A stretch of 64,000 bases of DNA from Rotaria sp. Silwood1 (taxonomy: Eukaryota; Rotifera; Eurotatoria; Philodinida; Philodinidae), in contig CAJNOP010000122.1 in NCBI GenBank assembly GCA_905250075.1, forward strand, positions 126,830-190,829, in the 5' to 3' direction. The notes under the pieces were generated by a model. It worked only from the letters and a program-made list of their open reading frames with translations, was not told where the DNA came from and did not search any database. Made by a program: the position numbers and the translations under genes. The first letter of the stretch is position 1. Every line of letters starts with the position of its first letter. This document shows, one piece after another, positions 34,433-46,736 of the stretch.

Positions 34433-37400
34433 CTAAAATCTGAAGCTCTCTATTTCCACATCAGTCATTTTGCTTAACGATCTTGCAAATTGAAACATTG
34501 AAGCAAAACTACCAACGTCCGTGATCATATTTACAGAATACACGGCAACTGAAACAGTTAAATCCGTAGCAATATATCTCATATGATAGAGATTTTGTTT
34601 GCATGCCTCTGGTGGTGATGAAGGAAGTTCAGCTACCATTTGTCTATATTCATCTACAATATCAAATAACAGTTGTCTGAATGGAATCCACCAATACTTA
34701 ACGTTTGATGTATATTGAGTTAAACTTTGTACTGTCTCATTAGTTTTTACTCCAGCAGTCGATTCTGCTAGTTCCGTCGTTTGTGCTACATTCGTCGATG
34801 ATACTACATCGTTCAATTGTATTCTTTCGATTGTTTGTACTGTATTGGTTACTGATCTTGTACTGACCGCTTTTGATACTTCGATCGTTAGCTCTCGTTG
34901 AGTTGTTTCAACCGTATCGTTCATTTGTACTGTATCGCTTGTTCTTAGTATAATGGTCGTTAGTCCTGCATCGGTCCTTTCTATTGTATCGTTTATTTCT
35001 ATTGTACTGGCTGTTCGTACTATGTCGCTTATTTGTAGTGTGTCGTTAATTTCTACTGGAACACTCGTTTCTAGCAGTCCGGTTGTTTGTTCCACATTAA
35101 TCGCTGATACTGTACCATTTAATTTTATTGTTTCAGTTGTCCGTACTTCTTCGATTGTTTGTAGTATATTCGTTATTGGTGGTGTACTGGTCGTTTGTTC
35201 TGCTTTGATGGTTTGTTCTGGATTAGTTGTTTCTAGCGTTTGTATTGTACCGTTTGTCTCTTTTGTACTGGTTTCTAGTAGTATCTGGCTTACTTGTAGT
35301 GTGTTGTTAATTTCTACTGGAACACTCGTTTCTGGCAGTCCGGTTGTTTGTTCTACATTAATCGCTGATACTGTACCATTCAATTGTATTGTTTCGATTG
35401 TTGGTAATGTATTGTTTGCTGATGTTGTTCTGATCGTTTGGTCTGCTTCGATCGTTAGTTCTGGTTTAGTTGTTTCTAGGATGTTGGTGGTTTGTAGAGT
35501 ATCGTTCATCCCTACTGTACTGATTGTTCTTACTACAGTGGTCGTTAGTGCTACATCGGTTGTTGGTATTGTATGGTTTATTTCTTTTGTACTGCTTGTT
35601 TGTACGATTTCGGCTGTTTGTAGTGTGTTGTTAATTTGTGCTGGAAGAGTTGGTTGCGGTTGTTCGGTTGTTTGTGTTACATGGGTCGCTGATACCGTAT
35701 CATTCGATTGTATTGTTTCGGTTGTTGGTATTTCTTCGAGTGTTTGTAGTGGATTGGTTATTGGTGTTGTTCTGGTATTTTTTGGTGCTTCGGTCGTTGG
35801 TTGTATTTTAGTGGTTTCTAGCGTATTGGTGGTTTGTGCCGTATCATTCATTTGTATGGTACTGCTTGTTCTTGCTACTATGGTCATTACTGGTATTACG
35901 GTCGTTGGTATTGTATGGTGTAGTTCTATTGTACTGGTTGCTTGTTGTATTTCGGTTGTTTGCTGTAGGTTTGTCGGTGATACTGTATTGTTCATTTGTT
36001 CCGTAGGGATTGTTTGGACCACTTCAGTCTCGGTTACAATATTGCTCAATTGTACTGTATGAGTCGTGTGTAATATATTTGTGGTTTTCAGTGTATCGTT
36101 CCTTTGCACTGTACCGGTCATTTCTGCTAGTTGGGTTGTTTGTACCAGTTGAGTTGTATTTAGTGTATTGTATTTTTGGACTGTGCTGATCGTCTTTGCA
36201 AGTTCGGTTGTTTGCACTATATTAGTCATTGGCATTGTGTCGTCTGTTTGCACCGTTCCATTTGTTGGTGCCGCTCCGATTGTAGGTAGGACTTCTGGCG
36301 TTTGTAATGTATTGTTAATTTGTACTGAATTTGTGGTTTGTCGTGAAGGAGTCGTCGGTAGTATGTCGATGGTTTGTGCGGTGTCGTTGATTTCTACTGA
36401 ACCGGTAGTATGTGGTACTTTCGTTGTGTCTTCGATGTCGGTCGTTGGTAATGTATCGTTCGTTTGATTTGAAGTGGACGTTTGGAGTAGTTCAGTTGTT
36501 CGTACTGTGTAAGTCGATTTTACCGTATCGTTGATTTGTATTGTATAGGTAGTTTGTTGTTTAGTGGTGGCTTCTAGTGCTTTGGTCGTTGGTCTAGTGT
36601 CGTTCGTTTGTGATGTAATAGTCGTTTGTAATGCATTGGTAGTTTGTACTATGTCTGAGGTTTGTAGTGTGTCGGCTGTTTGTACGGTGCTGGTGGTTGG
36701 TACTGTATGGGTGATTTGAACTGTAGATGCCGTTTGTATTGTGGTTGCCGTTGGTGTAGTATAGTTCGTGGGTGTCGTATTGGTCGTTTGCATTACCCCA
36801 ATCACTTGTATCGTAGCACTCGTTAGTGCGGTCCTTGTCGTTTGTATTGTATCAGTGGTTGTTGTACTATTAATCAGAAATGATATATTTTTTACAGTTT
36901 CTGGTATAAGAAGGATCAATCGTTGTAGTTCTGATGAAGTGACAAAACTAGAATTCAGTAAATATTTATCATAAATCTGTTGTGTTTCATTAGCTAGATC
37001 ATTCCACCAAAGGAGAACATTTGTGGTTGTATTATTGACTGTTGTGGAATCAATTATTGCCTGTGTACTATTCACACGTGCAGGTAAAGATTCAATCAGT
37101 TGATAAAGTTGTATCTGTTGTTGTTGTTTTTGTTGTGGCCTATGGAAGTGTCTTGAACCTGGAACTGAGCTCGCATTATTACACTCTTGATAAGTGTCTT
37201 GTAGGGATTCCCATGCTTCTCTACATTCTATATCATTTTCTAGTTTATAGTAGCACGCTTCATAACGTGTATTAGTCAATTGTTCAAAGGTCAAACGAGT
37301 TGTATAAAGATAAGTTGTACCTACAAGTTGTGTCGAAATGAGAAGTGTTTTCAATCCAATAAATAGTTGCAAGAAAATTTTGTTCTTAGTATAGAGGCAA

Positions 37401-37880
37401 GCCAGTCCGACGAGCGGATCTATGATTTTAAGACAAGCGGTGACAATTTGGTAGATGAATGTCGCCAGATATCTACTACGATCAAGCATTTTTGTATTTC
37501 GGTCCGAATTGATTGTTGATACACCATGTGAACCGACTAAAAATTGAAGAGAATAGGAAAAAACTTATGGTTTGAGTCCTTTCCTACTTAGAGGTTTTGT
37601 AAAAGTGCTCTAGACCGAAAGACTTTATATCAAAGCAGAAAGAAAGCAACGAGGATTTAGAACTACAACACTACTTTTTAGAAGTTTATTTAGGGTCTTA
37701 AGTAGTTTGAAGTTCTTGAGTTCAATAGAAACAGTTAAAGAAAAGAAACTCGCGGCACTCAGCTGTACACAATCTGTTTATAGCATAGAACTTACTTGTT
37801 AGTGTTGCAATACCCATAAGTAGTGAAATAATTAACCATATTTTAACTCCCCAATCTTTGACTCTTTGAAAGATATTCAT
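34433..37880 (-). CDS. Membrane-anchored mucin-like protein with ~120 hexad repeats
   Basis: Exon 1 (37880-37796) and exon 2 (37536-34433) join in phase 1 through a 259-bp intron (GTAAGT donor, TTTTTAG acceptor), giving 1062 residues. Exon 1 starts MNIFQRVKDW and adds a hydrophobic anchor (KIWLIISLLMGIATLT). Two more hydrophobic stretches follow (about 52-78 and 82-106), then a Cys-containing, Gln-rich segment. Residues about 253-972 are a near-unbroken run of six-residue units, consensus T-T-x-T-(V/L/I)-Q, with many NDT, NNT and NGT sequons. Higher-order units of 18 or 24 residues are visible. Dense Thr and sequons imply heavy O- and N-glycosylation, so a cell-surface or secreted mucin-like role is likely. 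Matching WW motifs flank the array (about 201-220 and 973-992). A good acceptor just upstream (about 37920) suggests a 5' UTR intron or trans-splicing. No named family recognised. Confidence 0.75.
34706..36865 (-). repeat. 18-bp coding tandem array (hexad repeats)
   Basis: About 120 diverged 18-bp units encode the Thr-rich hexads. Longer units repeat too: a block with GTVSAINVEQTTG occurs twice nearly unchanged. Frame and period are kept throughout, so unequal exchange has acted in multiples of 18 bp. Confidence 0.8.
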
Positions 37881-37899
37881 GTGTCCAGTTCTTTTTGTT

Positions 37900-40800
37900 T
37901 GTTGCTTCTAGTTTACATAATCTGTGAAAGAAAAATGAGAAACTGGAAGTGTACATCTTTTAATTATTGGCTTGCATATGTATTACGAATGTGAGTAATC
38001 ACAACAGATATTGAATCTTAACATTTTTTTTCTTTTCTTTATTTTTTATTCCAAGACATTATTAATTGAGAAAAAGAGTTTTTAATATGCTTCCATATTC
38101 GAATATATTGATGAAACATTCGGTGTACGATGTCTATTTGTCTTGCCTGTATGATTTCCGTATAACGAGAGACATCATGAAAGTTGATATGATTTAAAAA
38201 TCTATGTGTAGAGCTATGTATCAGTTTTGAAAGAATTAATATCTATGATTTATTTTAGGTGATAGGATGTGAGCATGGGTATGCAGTGAATGTGATTATG
38301 GCTTGAGTGTAGTTATCGAATGGGTGTGGGTAGATGTGAGTTTCAATGTTACTGGGTATAAGTTGGTCTTAATATGGATGTTACTGTTGATATCATGCAA
38401 ACTCACAGTTTCACTTATATCCACATGATCTTACGGTGTAAAAATCGTACAATTAAATGACCGTCAGTCAATATTGCGACTATAAAAGTTTCATATTAGT
38501 TTCGACCTCAGGAACTTGTGCGTCTGTACCATTTCTAGAAAATTTATCTAGTGGACGAGTTCTGATTCCTAGAACCTGTGTTGTTTGATGAAATATGGGT
38601 GACAAGGTAATGGCTAGATAAACTAATTCATCAACTATTTTTTATTTCATACAGAAATTTTTGTGGAGCTTTCAATCTTGTTCACAGGGTCAGGTTCCAT
38701 AGCTATACAAAGTCTTAAAAAAGGCTCTCCTGTGACTACACGGAATAGAATCGTCACTATCGAAACTGAAAAGTGTTCTTACATAATCTCAAATGTTATA
38801 GAGTTGGTATAAGAACTTTTCAAGGTTTTTAATGTATGTTCAAGAAAAATATTGAGGGGTTTCGTATCCAGTATAATATAGAACATTAAGGTTCAGATCT
38901 CGCAACTGTCCAATCAGTTTAGACAGCATCGAGTATTTAGGCGATTACTCAGGTGCTTATTGAGCACGAGAAATCATGGAAGCATCCTGATGTCCAGTCA
39001 AGTTCGAGTTTGAGTATTTTGAAAATATTGCTGACTTTCTTTTAGGATGCTTCCAGCTTTTTCGTTTTTGAATCATTGATTTCATTATGGGTCTCATGTG
39101 AAAACTTTCTGCGTTTAAACGTATTTATAGTTCTGGTTTTGGCAAAAAGAAACATCTTGTTTTTCCAGATTCATGCTGAGTCACCATCAAGTTCATATGA
39201 TGGTCAGCTTTTCCTACAGGACAGAACAAGTATTGTAATAGTTTGAAACAAACCTTCAAATTGTGCAGTAATATAGACTAGAACAGAAGACATCTGATTA
39301 CAAGTCAACATACCTAAACTAATGAATCACATTGGCCTATGAATATGTTAAATACATCTCTGTTTTGAATAAGCGAATTTTAGTAACACCTACATTATAT
39401 ACTATAGAACATGTGTAAAATACAAGGATATATTTAACTGTATTTCGCTAATTGTGTTTATGGTACTTTAGAAAAGATAAAGATTAAGAGAATTTTAAAT
39501 TTAAAAAACTTAAATGGATACAAGTTCATTCCTTGCAAAATAAGAAAAAAATTATCTATCTTTTGAAAAAGATGAAGTTAAATCTATCACCACAAATAAT
39601 CTGTTTCTAAGAAAATATAAATCTAAAATCAATCATGATTGAATTTTGCTCTTACTTATCTATTATTGGTCATAAATCAGACTTTTAGATCTGTACTATT
39701 TGCTTTTTAATAAAAAACACTTTGTTGTTTTACGCAATTTTTTCTTAGCACACAATTTTTTTAAAAATTTTCCTAACGCAAAAAGTTATTTTGCATCTTC
39801 GTCTTTCTTTTTTTTCAAAAGAAAATTATACTTTTTTTTTAAATTTTTTTCTATAAAAATAAGTGTCAATTCTGAACATTATTGAAGGCTAATAAGTGAG
39901 ACTTATTCATTACACGAGTCTTCTTTCATAATAATAGGGCACAACAATCTAGTCTGGCAACAAACTTCGAATAAGTTCTATTCAAGAACACAAATATCCT
40001 ATGATATCAATTATAAATCGTGATCATTAGTCATTTATTCAAGGAATACTTCTACTTCATTTTACTTTTCGATAAGTTGCATTAATCCTTTTAATCTTGA
40101 CATTTTTTTTAGAAGTTGAAGAAAATCTTCATTTCTCTCTCCCTTGTGTTCTACTTTAGATAATCAGCTGCACACGAATTCTAGCTTCATTAGTTCAGTG
40201 CGAAAAAAATCGATTTTTACAGCGAGAAATACATTCGCTTGTCTGACCACACAAAGGATATACAAGATTGAGAGGGCTAAAGGAAAAGAAATCACTATTT
40301 TTATTTACATAATAGTTTTTAACATATGTACAAGCATTTTAATCATATTGTATTCGAATCACTTAGCAGAATTATCATTTATTTAAATATGAAAGATGAA
40401 ATCTGAAATACTAAAAATAATTCTTTCTTCTAAAAAAAATATTATTGAGATCATTTTTATGTAGATATTTCTAAGACAACATGTGTCATATTACATGAAA
40501 AGGCGATAATATGATATTGTGGAATATACTTGTCAATAAATGATATAGTCATACGCAACTACCCTTATATAACTAGAAGACATGACGAATGAGTCCATTC
40601 ACAGACCGATGTTCGGAATCTCATACAAAGCAATTAACAGTGGTCAAACAAGCGTAAATTCCATCGATAACTGCGTTTGAAACTCAAAAAGGGTAGATCT
40701 ACTATAGCTGGCCATAAAATGTATTGTTTTAGCCTGATTCTACTACCTTTTATTAATTAACGAAAAATGACTGCGCTCAAGCTCGAACTCGAACATTTAG

Positions 40801-41049
40801 GTTCAGCGCATACCTAGTTGTGGTGCCCATAGCAACGATTCTCTAATGTGTAGTCATGGAAGACCCTTTATTAAGACTTCGTACAGCTTTAAATTCCACT
40901 AAACCATTGAAAATGACCCTGTGAACGAAGTCGAAAGCTTCACAAAAATTTCTTTATTACATAAGCTAATTGAGCAGGTTAACTTCAAGCTTCCGTGAGA
41001 GTTTGCACTAACTTTTAATTATGACTAATGCACAAGAACCCCGATGAAG
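37900..41049. other. Intergenic region upstream of the mucin-like gene
   Basis: No gene recognised. Contains a telomere-like patch (about 38266-38340) and A/T homopolymer runs near 39700-39860. Confidence 0.4.
38266..38340. repeat. Telomere-like GTGGG patch
   Basis: Degenerate GATGTGAGCATGGGTATG and GGGTGTGGGTAGATGTGAG units, related to the TGTGGG telomere repeat. Confidence 0.45.
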
Positions 41050-41050
41050 T

Positions 41051-41419
41051 TCTATAGAAAACAGCAAATTCAATTGGTTATTTTATTTGACAATTGGGGG
41101 GAAAAGCATTGGAAGCTCACGTTTTTTGGAAACTTTTCCGTTCCAGAGCACTTTTCTTCCAAAAGTGAGACAAATTTTCAAAATAACAAAACAAAAGTAT
41201 TGTATTTTTGAGAATTTTGTCAAGAAAACAAAATTGTTGTTTCCTTTTGTAGCAGTAGTTTCCGAAAATAGAACACTTAGGTTTTGTGATTTTAGAAATC
41301 TGTCCTATTTTCGAAAGAAAAGCACCCTGATGTGGAAAAATTCCCTAAAACTGATTCCTAATCGTGTTATCTATAGAGTCAAATAAAAAAGAACAATTGA
41401 ATCAGCTGTTTTCTATAGA
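41051..41419. mobile_element. 369-bp fold-back MITE
   Basis: The ends TCTATAGAAAACAGC and GCTGTTTTCTATAGA are exact inverted copies. Pairing continues inward with gaps (ATTCAATTG, TTATTTGAC, GCACTTTTCTT against AAGAAAAGCACC), so nearly the whole element folds on itself. A 99-codon frame crosses the hairpin by chance. No clear target duplication. Confidence 0.7.
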
Positions 41420-43330
41420 GCTGCATTAGTTTTTGTGTGTACTATTCATAAGCAAAACTCAATTCAGACTCTCAAGGACGCTTGAAATGATCTGTTCAAC
41501 CAGATCTCATGTGAAGTTGAAAGCGAACTGATGAATCACTTCAATCCTTCGGAGTCAGAGTTGATCAAACAGTACAGATGAACTATGAATCAGTTCTTTT
41601 GAAATGAAATTGTTACACTCCTAACCGTTGAGTTGTTACTCTACTCACTCAAGCTGTTACTAAGAGCTGATGCAGCAGCTTTGAAAAAAATGAAAAATAA
41701 ATTCATACACGATGATTAATAAGGACTCTTAGCAAGCAATGAGAACGAAGACATGTCTTATCGAAAAGCTTTGTTTGATTTATTTTTCTCAGTTCTATCG
41801 CCCTTTCTGCCTGTCAAAGTTTCTTTTTGATTCAATTACTTTCTATGATTGTTTGAAGACAACATAGGCAAGTAGATACACATGATTAGTGTACACATAT
41901 GTTTAGACGACGACAGAAAAGAAGAAGAACAGTGATTGAGATTCGGTTTCATATCTACTACGAAAACTATCAAATGGCAAACAATCTCTTTTATTTCAAT
42001 GAAGAAAACCACAAAAAGCAAAATTGATACTGTTATATAATGAGTGACCCATAATAAATGCCAGAGCTTTGCATTTCATGTTTTAATCTCTAAATACATG
42101 CTAAAAAAACAGCATATACCGCAAGATGCAGCGTAAAAATATATACAATTAAACTAAGCTTGAATTTGTAGATTGGAGGAATGGGTGTGACTGGTGTGTC
42201 CACAACCATGCCAGCACCCAAACCTTAAGAGTTCTCTTTCTGTGTCGATATCACTTAATCAATCTAGATTGGCTCTTATTGCAGTCTACTAAGCAGCGAA
42301 TAGACCATATCTATTGTGACTACCAATTGCAACGACAATCGAAGACTTCACGACGATCAAAATATATTCATCTTATCATTGCTGTTCGATCTCATAGTAA
42401 ACAATTTGTCATGCAATTGTAAATGAGAGATGTATTGGTTTTACATGGATTGGTTACTTCAAATATGAAGCTGAAAATTCAACAACGAAAACTGTTAAAT
42501 AAAAATAAAGTAATATCTTTTTTTCACCACAGTGCGAGATATTTACTTAAATAGACATCTTCGAAAATAGAATAATTATTGTTTTCAACCTATGGTTTAG
42601 TAGAGGATAAAAAGATGCTGACAACTATATCAAAACCCCTCCAGCAGTCTTTTTTCAATGCACAGTCCTTCCTAAGGCCGATCGGTGTGCAGAATACTTA
42701 TGAGTGTGTGCGGATGTGGATGAACATCGGTTGGTGAAATAAATTTCTGCACCCGTATCCTTGTTTAATCGAGTAAGGCTATATATAAAATTTTGTAGAG
42801 CAGATTCTGCGCTATCGAAAAGTAAGCAACACTAATAGATTCACTTAAGTTTTTGTTAAGATATAAGATGGGTAAGAAACTCTAAAAACACAAGTAAATT
42901 TTAATGGAATCTATGCGAGTGGCCCATGTATGTCTCTGATCTTCCTGCAGCCACATTAACATTGAATCCTAATATTTTGGCTTTTCAATGTAGATACTAT
43001 GACCATTCAAACAAAATATCAAGAATCAAAATCTAAAACAGACCTTCAGGCGGCTTAGTTTGTCATCTTGCAAAGTCTCTCTTAAGTTGATAGTTAATAC
43101 TTAATTCAACAGTATTGTTTAGTGAATGTTCAGACCAATTGAAATGGTACATTTTATGCCTCGAAGTCTATAAAATATTTGCTTGAGCATGTAGTTGGGA
43201 ATTTTCCCTCAACATATATCTACGACCTCACACCCTGCAACCATCCAGGACGAGCATTGCGACAGTCATAAACGATCGCATTCGACCGTATTTCGTCGTG
43301 TTACTTGCCACCAGAATTACGACAGTATAT
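41420..43330. other. Intergenic region
   Basis: No gene recognised. Short telomere-like patches near 42180-42225 and 42700-42770. Confidence 0.4.
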
Positions 43331-43339
43331 AATCGTGTC

Positions 43340-44215
43340 GGTGACCGAACAAATCGTTGGGGACAATTCATCGCATGCATAATTTGTTGCAGGACAATTC
43401 GTTGCAAGACAATTCGTCGCAATGATATAATTCAATCATAGTTTATATATTATTTTTAACAATGAAGCACTTATACAATTAAGTTTGAAACATGTAATCC
43501 AATGACGATAAAAATTATTGAAAATATTACTCATACCGAAACTTCGATTTTTCATCTCGAACAGTACGATACTCTTCTTTTGTGGATAAAAAATTAACTT
43601 ATCTGAGCGATACAAGTGAAGAAAGTTTTTCTATATCACTGAGAGTGACATTGCATCTCTTTTTATTCGCAGTACAGCTCAAAGCTTTTGACAATGAGAC
43701 AATACTTTGAAAGAACTAGCGAAGTTTAGCGTTTCTGAAGAGAAGCAATGTTGACATCATCAGAAAAAACAACTTCTATTGAATTTCTGTATTTTAATCA
43801 TTGCATGCGATGTACAAATTCCGCTACTTTAACAACCATCATCTGTTACTTTATATATTTAAACCTAAACTAGTCAATTTTGATCGATGATTTATACAAT
43901 TCCAGAAATAGTTTTGATGATATCTCGTAACCGAGAATTTTTTACATGCTATTGACATTAATTATGGAGTAGGAAACGGATCCAACTTTTTTTTCTTCGT
44001 AGGATTCTTTTTAGTGGCTTATCTCGAGATCAAAAATCGAAGTTTCGGTATGAGTAATATTTTCAATAATTTTTATCGTCATTAGATTATATGTTTCAAA
44101 CTTAATTGAATAAGTGCTTCATTGTTGAAAAAAAAATATAAACTATGATTGAATTGTATCATTGCGACGAACTGTCTTGCAACAAATTGTCTGTGTGACG
44201 AATTGTCCTAGCACC
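43340..44215. mobile_element. Mutator-like non-autonomous element (876 bp)
   Basis: Both ends start GGTG inward. Flanking 9-bp repeats AATCGTGTC match perfectly (43331-43339 and 44216-44224). Inverted arms of about 200 bp contain repeated GACAATTCGT units and then match closely (TCATACCGAAACTTCGATTT against its complement). A 9-bp duplication with long arms and a terminal G fits Mutator-like elements. No transposase is visible. Confidence 0.75.
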
Positions 44216-44224
44216 AATCGTGTC

Positions 44225-46727
44225 GTATGCAATGTCCTTTATCATCGTATTCTACAAAAGCTTTTCGCATCTACTCTCTTCTCACTCTCCAAATAATATA
44301 AAAGCTAATATTTGAGGTGCTCAGTCTAGCTGGAAGTCCCAATTCTTTTTTTCTTATGTAGCTTCGGTGGAACTGGGGCTGTCAACCAGACTGGACACTC
44401 ATATTTATGTAAATTGATACTTACCCTTCGATTTATCGTTATAAAAAATCTAAAAATAAAAATAAAGATAAAGTTTTTCTAAATCAACACTTGCTGAACT
44501 ACCTAGGACAAGCATATATCTGTTTATGAAATTATTCAATAGAGTTTTTTTCTTAACATATTTTTTGTATAAAATATTTCTCTGAATAGTTATATTAAAA
44601 TATGTACGATAACCAATACATGAGTTATTAAACAAAATCGAGTAAAGAGAAAAGTCAATATGCATACCTGCATTAGTATACTTAATAAAAATTAAATCTC
44701 GAATGCAGTGGATTGAAAAAGTAACCTTATTTTTTTAGTCGAATATCTCTATATTATTTTTGATTGATATTAACAATCAATTTACTTCTTGTCGTCTATG
44801 AAATATGCAAAACAAAATTGTTCAGCAAAGGATCCAGAATAAAAATAAAAAGAAAGAGATCGTTAGCGAGTTCCAAACGCAATAAACATAACACGAATCT
44901 AGCCAGCTCACTGTTAATAATTAGAAAACGTATTGGATAAACATCATCTAAAGTGGAAAAATAAAACAAATAAATAGTTTGTAACAAGAAATGGCACATA
45001 TATAATACTAACAAGCTATCTTGCTATATGCGAAAAAAATACATGATCAAAATACAATCATATACACGAGCGTCGTTTATGATCATCAGTATTCGTCGTA
45101 TTCTTTTATATACGGTCATATACTATCGTAGATTTTAAACTTGGGTACGCACCTGCAGCAACAACTACAGCCACCTCGAGACTTGTTTGAAAATCAGTTG
45201 CATGAACATTCCCAAAAAATTGATATGAATTATTAATAAGTTTTTCAATGCTATCTACTATGATTTCATATAAATCAGACGAGCTCGATCACAAGGATTT
45301 GTTTTGCGACTGATTTTTGATACACTAGAAATTTTATCACATATGTGTCACTACTTGTTTTTTCACCTAATTTGATTTCATATAAAGCTGACATTCACTG
45401 AGTTTTTCGAATGAATGAATGCGCGATAAAAGACGGGGTAACAATAGTATCTCTTCCTGTCCGCGTTAAATTTTCCATCTTTTTGAATTTAAACGCTGCT
45501 AGGACATTCCTGATATCTGTGGGTATGTGTGGATATGCCTAGAGATGTCATTTTCCTATTCATTTAAAACGAGTTTAAATTATTATTATTCGTAATTTAA
45601 TTTTCAAAATAAATTTCAGCTATTGACAATTTAATTTATTTTAAATATAAATTGTTTCCACTCGATTTATAACTTCTTAAAATTATAAACTAAATTAAAC
45701 TATTCTATTTCTTTTTCATAGTTTATTTGGGTCAGACAAACAATAAAGACCAGCGCGTAAAAACGCACTAAAGTTTCGGAATGAATACATATCTCATTCC
45801 AGAAGTTTGTTTGATTACGGTGAAGAATCAAAAAGAAGTAAAATAATTTAATTTAATTTTTCTTTAACAGATATAAAATTTTGTGTAACTTAAATATAAG
45901 ATAAACTAAATTGCCAATAGCCAAACTTTATTTGTTAATTTTAATCAGTGATATTTTAATTTACGCATAAATTAAACTGAAAGTAACTATACATAGAAAC
46001 TCCAAGATGCATGCGCGCGTGTAGATATGAGTGTGATCCAAACCTATATCTATACCCACCGATATTGTATTCAGACATTGTTTTTAGATAGATATGAAAA
46101 AAGATAAATAGAAAAGACGTATAGACAGCTATAAAAAAATTTTGAAAATGTCGATGCATCAAAAAAATTCCATCATGATTTAGTCAGAATCGTTTCTTTG
46201 GGATCAATCAAAGTTTCGGTAAAGAGCTTTCAGTGTAATCCGTACGAGATTAAAAGATTTAATGCGATTGGTCTGTTCTACTTGTTGAACAGTGCCCCCT
46301 ACATGTTGGTCCTATTATTATTGATGGTTAGGTAGACTAAACTATCACAAGGCCTGTCAATCTCTATGACACTACAAGAAGTTCGTCCATGATTTCTATC
46401 TATCACGATCTGTAGAACGGGAAGAACGTTCACTTTTATAGCTATACCGTCTAATACTTCTTCCATTAACAACTCTTTAATTACTTAATATTGGATCATT
46501 CATGATGATCAACTACATTGGTTCTATTTTAGGATGAGAAGTTGAGCTGAGGGACAGTTAGACGTTAGTATAAGTGTCAGATAGGTGTACATACGTGTAT
46601 GAGGAGCTAGATATCAATGTGATATAAGAGACGGTCTACGCCCATATCCTTAATTCTATGGTTCCTAATGAAACCACTGCGACCAATCGGGATGAGTTTT
46701 TGCTGGTGTAACCCCATCTTAATGTTT
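44225..46727. other. Intergenic region
   Basis: No gene recognised. Very AT-rich at 45570-45960. Small telomere-like patches near 45513-45545 and 46010-46065. Confidence 0.4.
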
Positions 46728-46736
46728 ATTTTTGTC

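Noticed and set aside
34953-36062. Long plus-strand open frame (369 codons) opposite the mucin-like gene
   Set aside because: It is the antisense of the 18-bp repeat array, which lacks stops in this frame. Composition (V, S, C, I) is the mirror of the Thr hexads, and there are no domains or splice signals.
36168-37275. Further plus-strand frames over the mucin-like gene
   Set aside because: Same antisense repeat effect.
41087-41386. 99-codon plus-strand frame
   Set aside because: It lies within a fold-back MITE and spans both arms; no domain.
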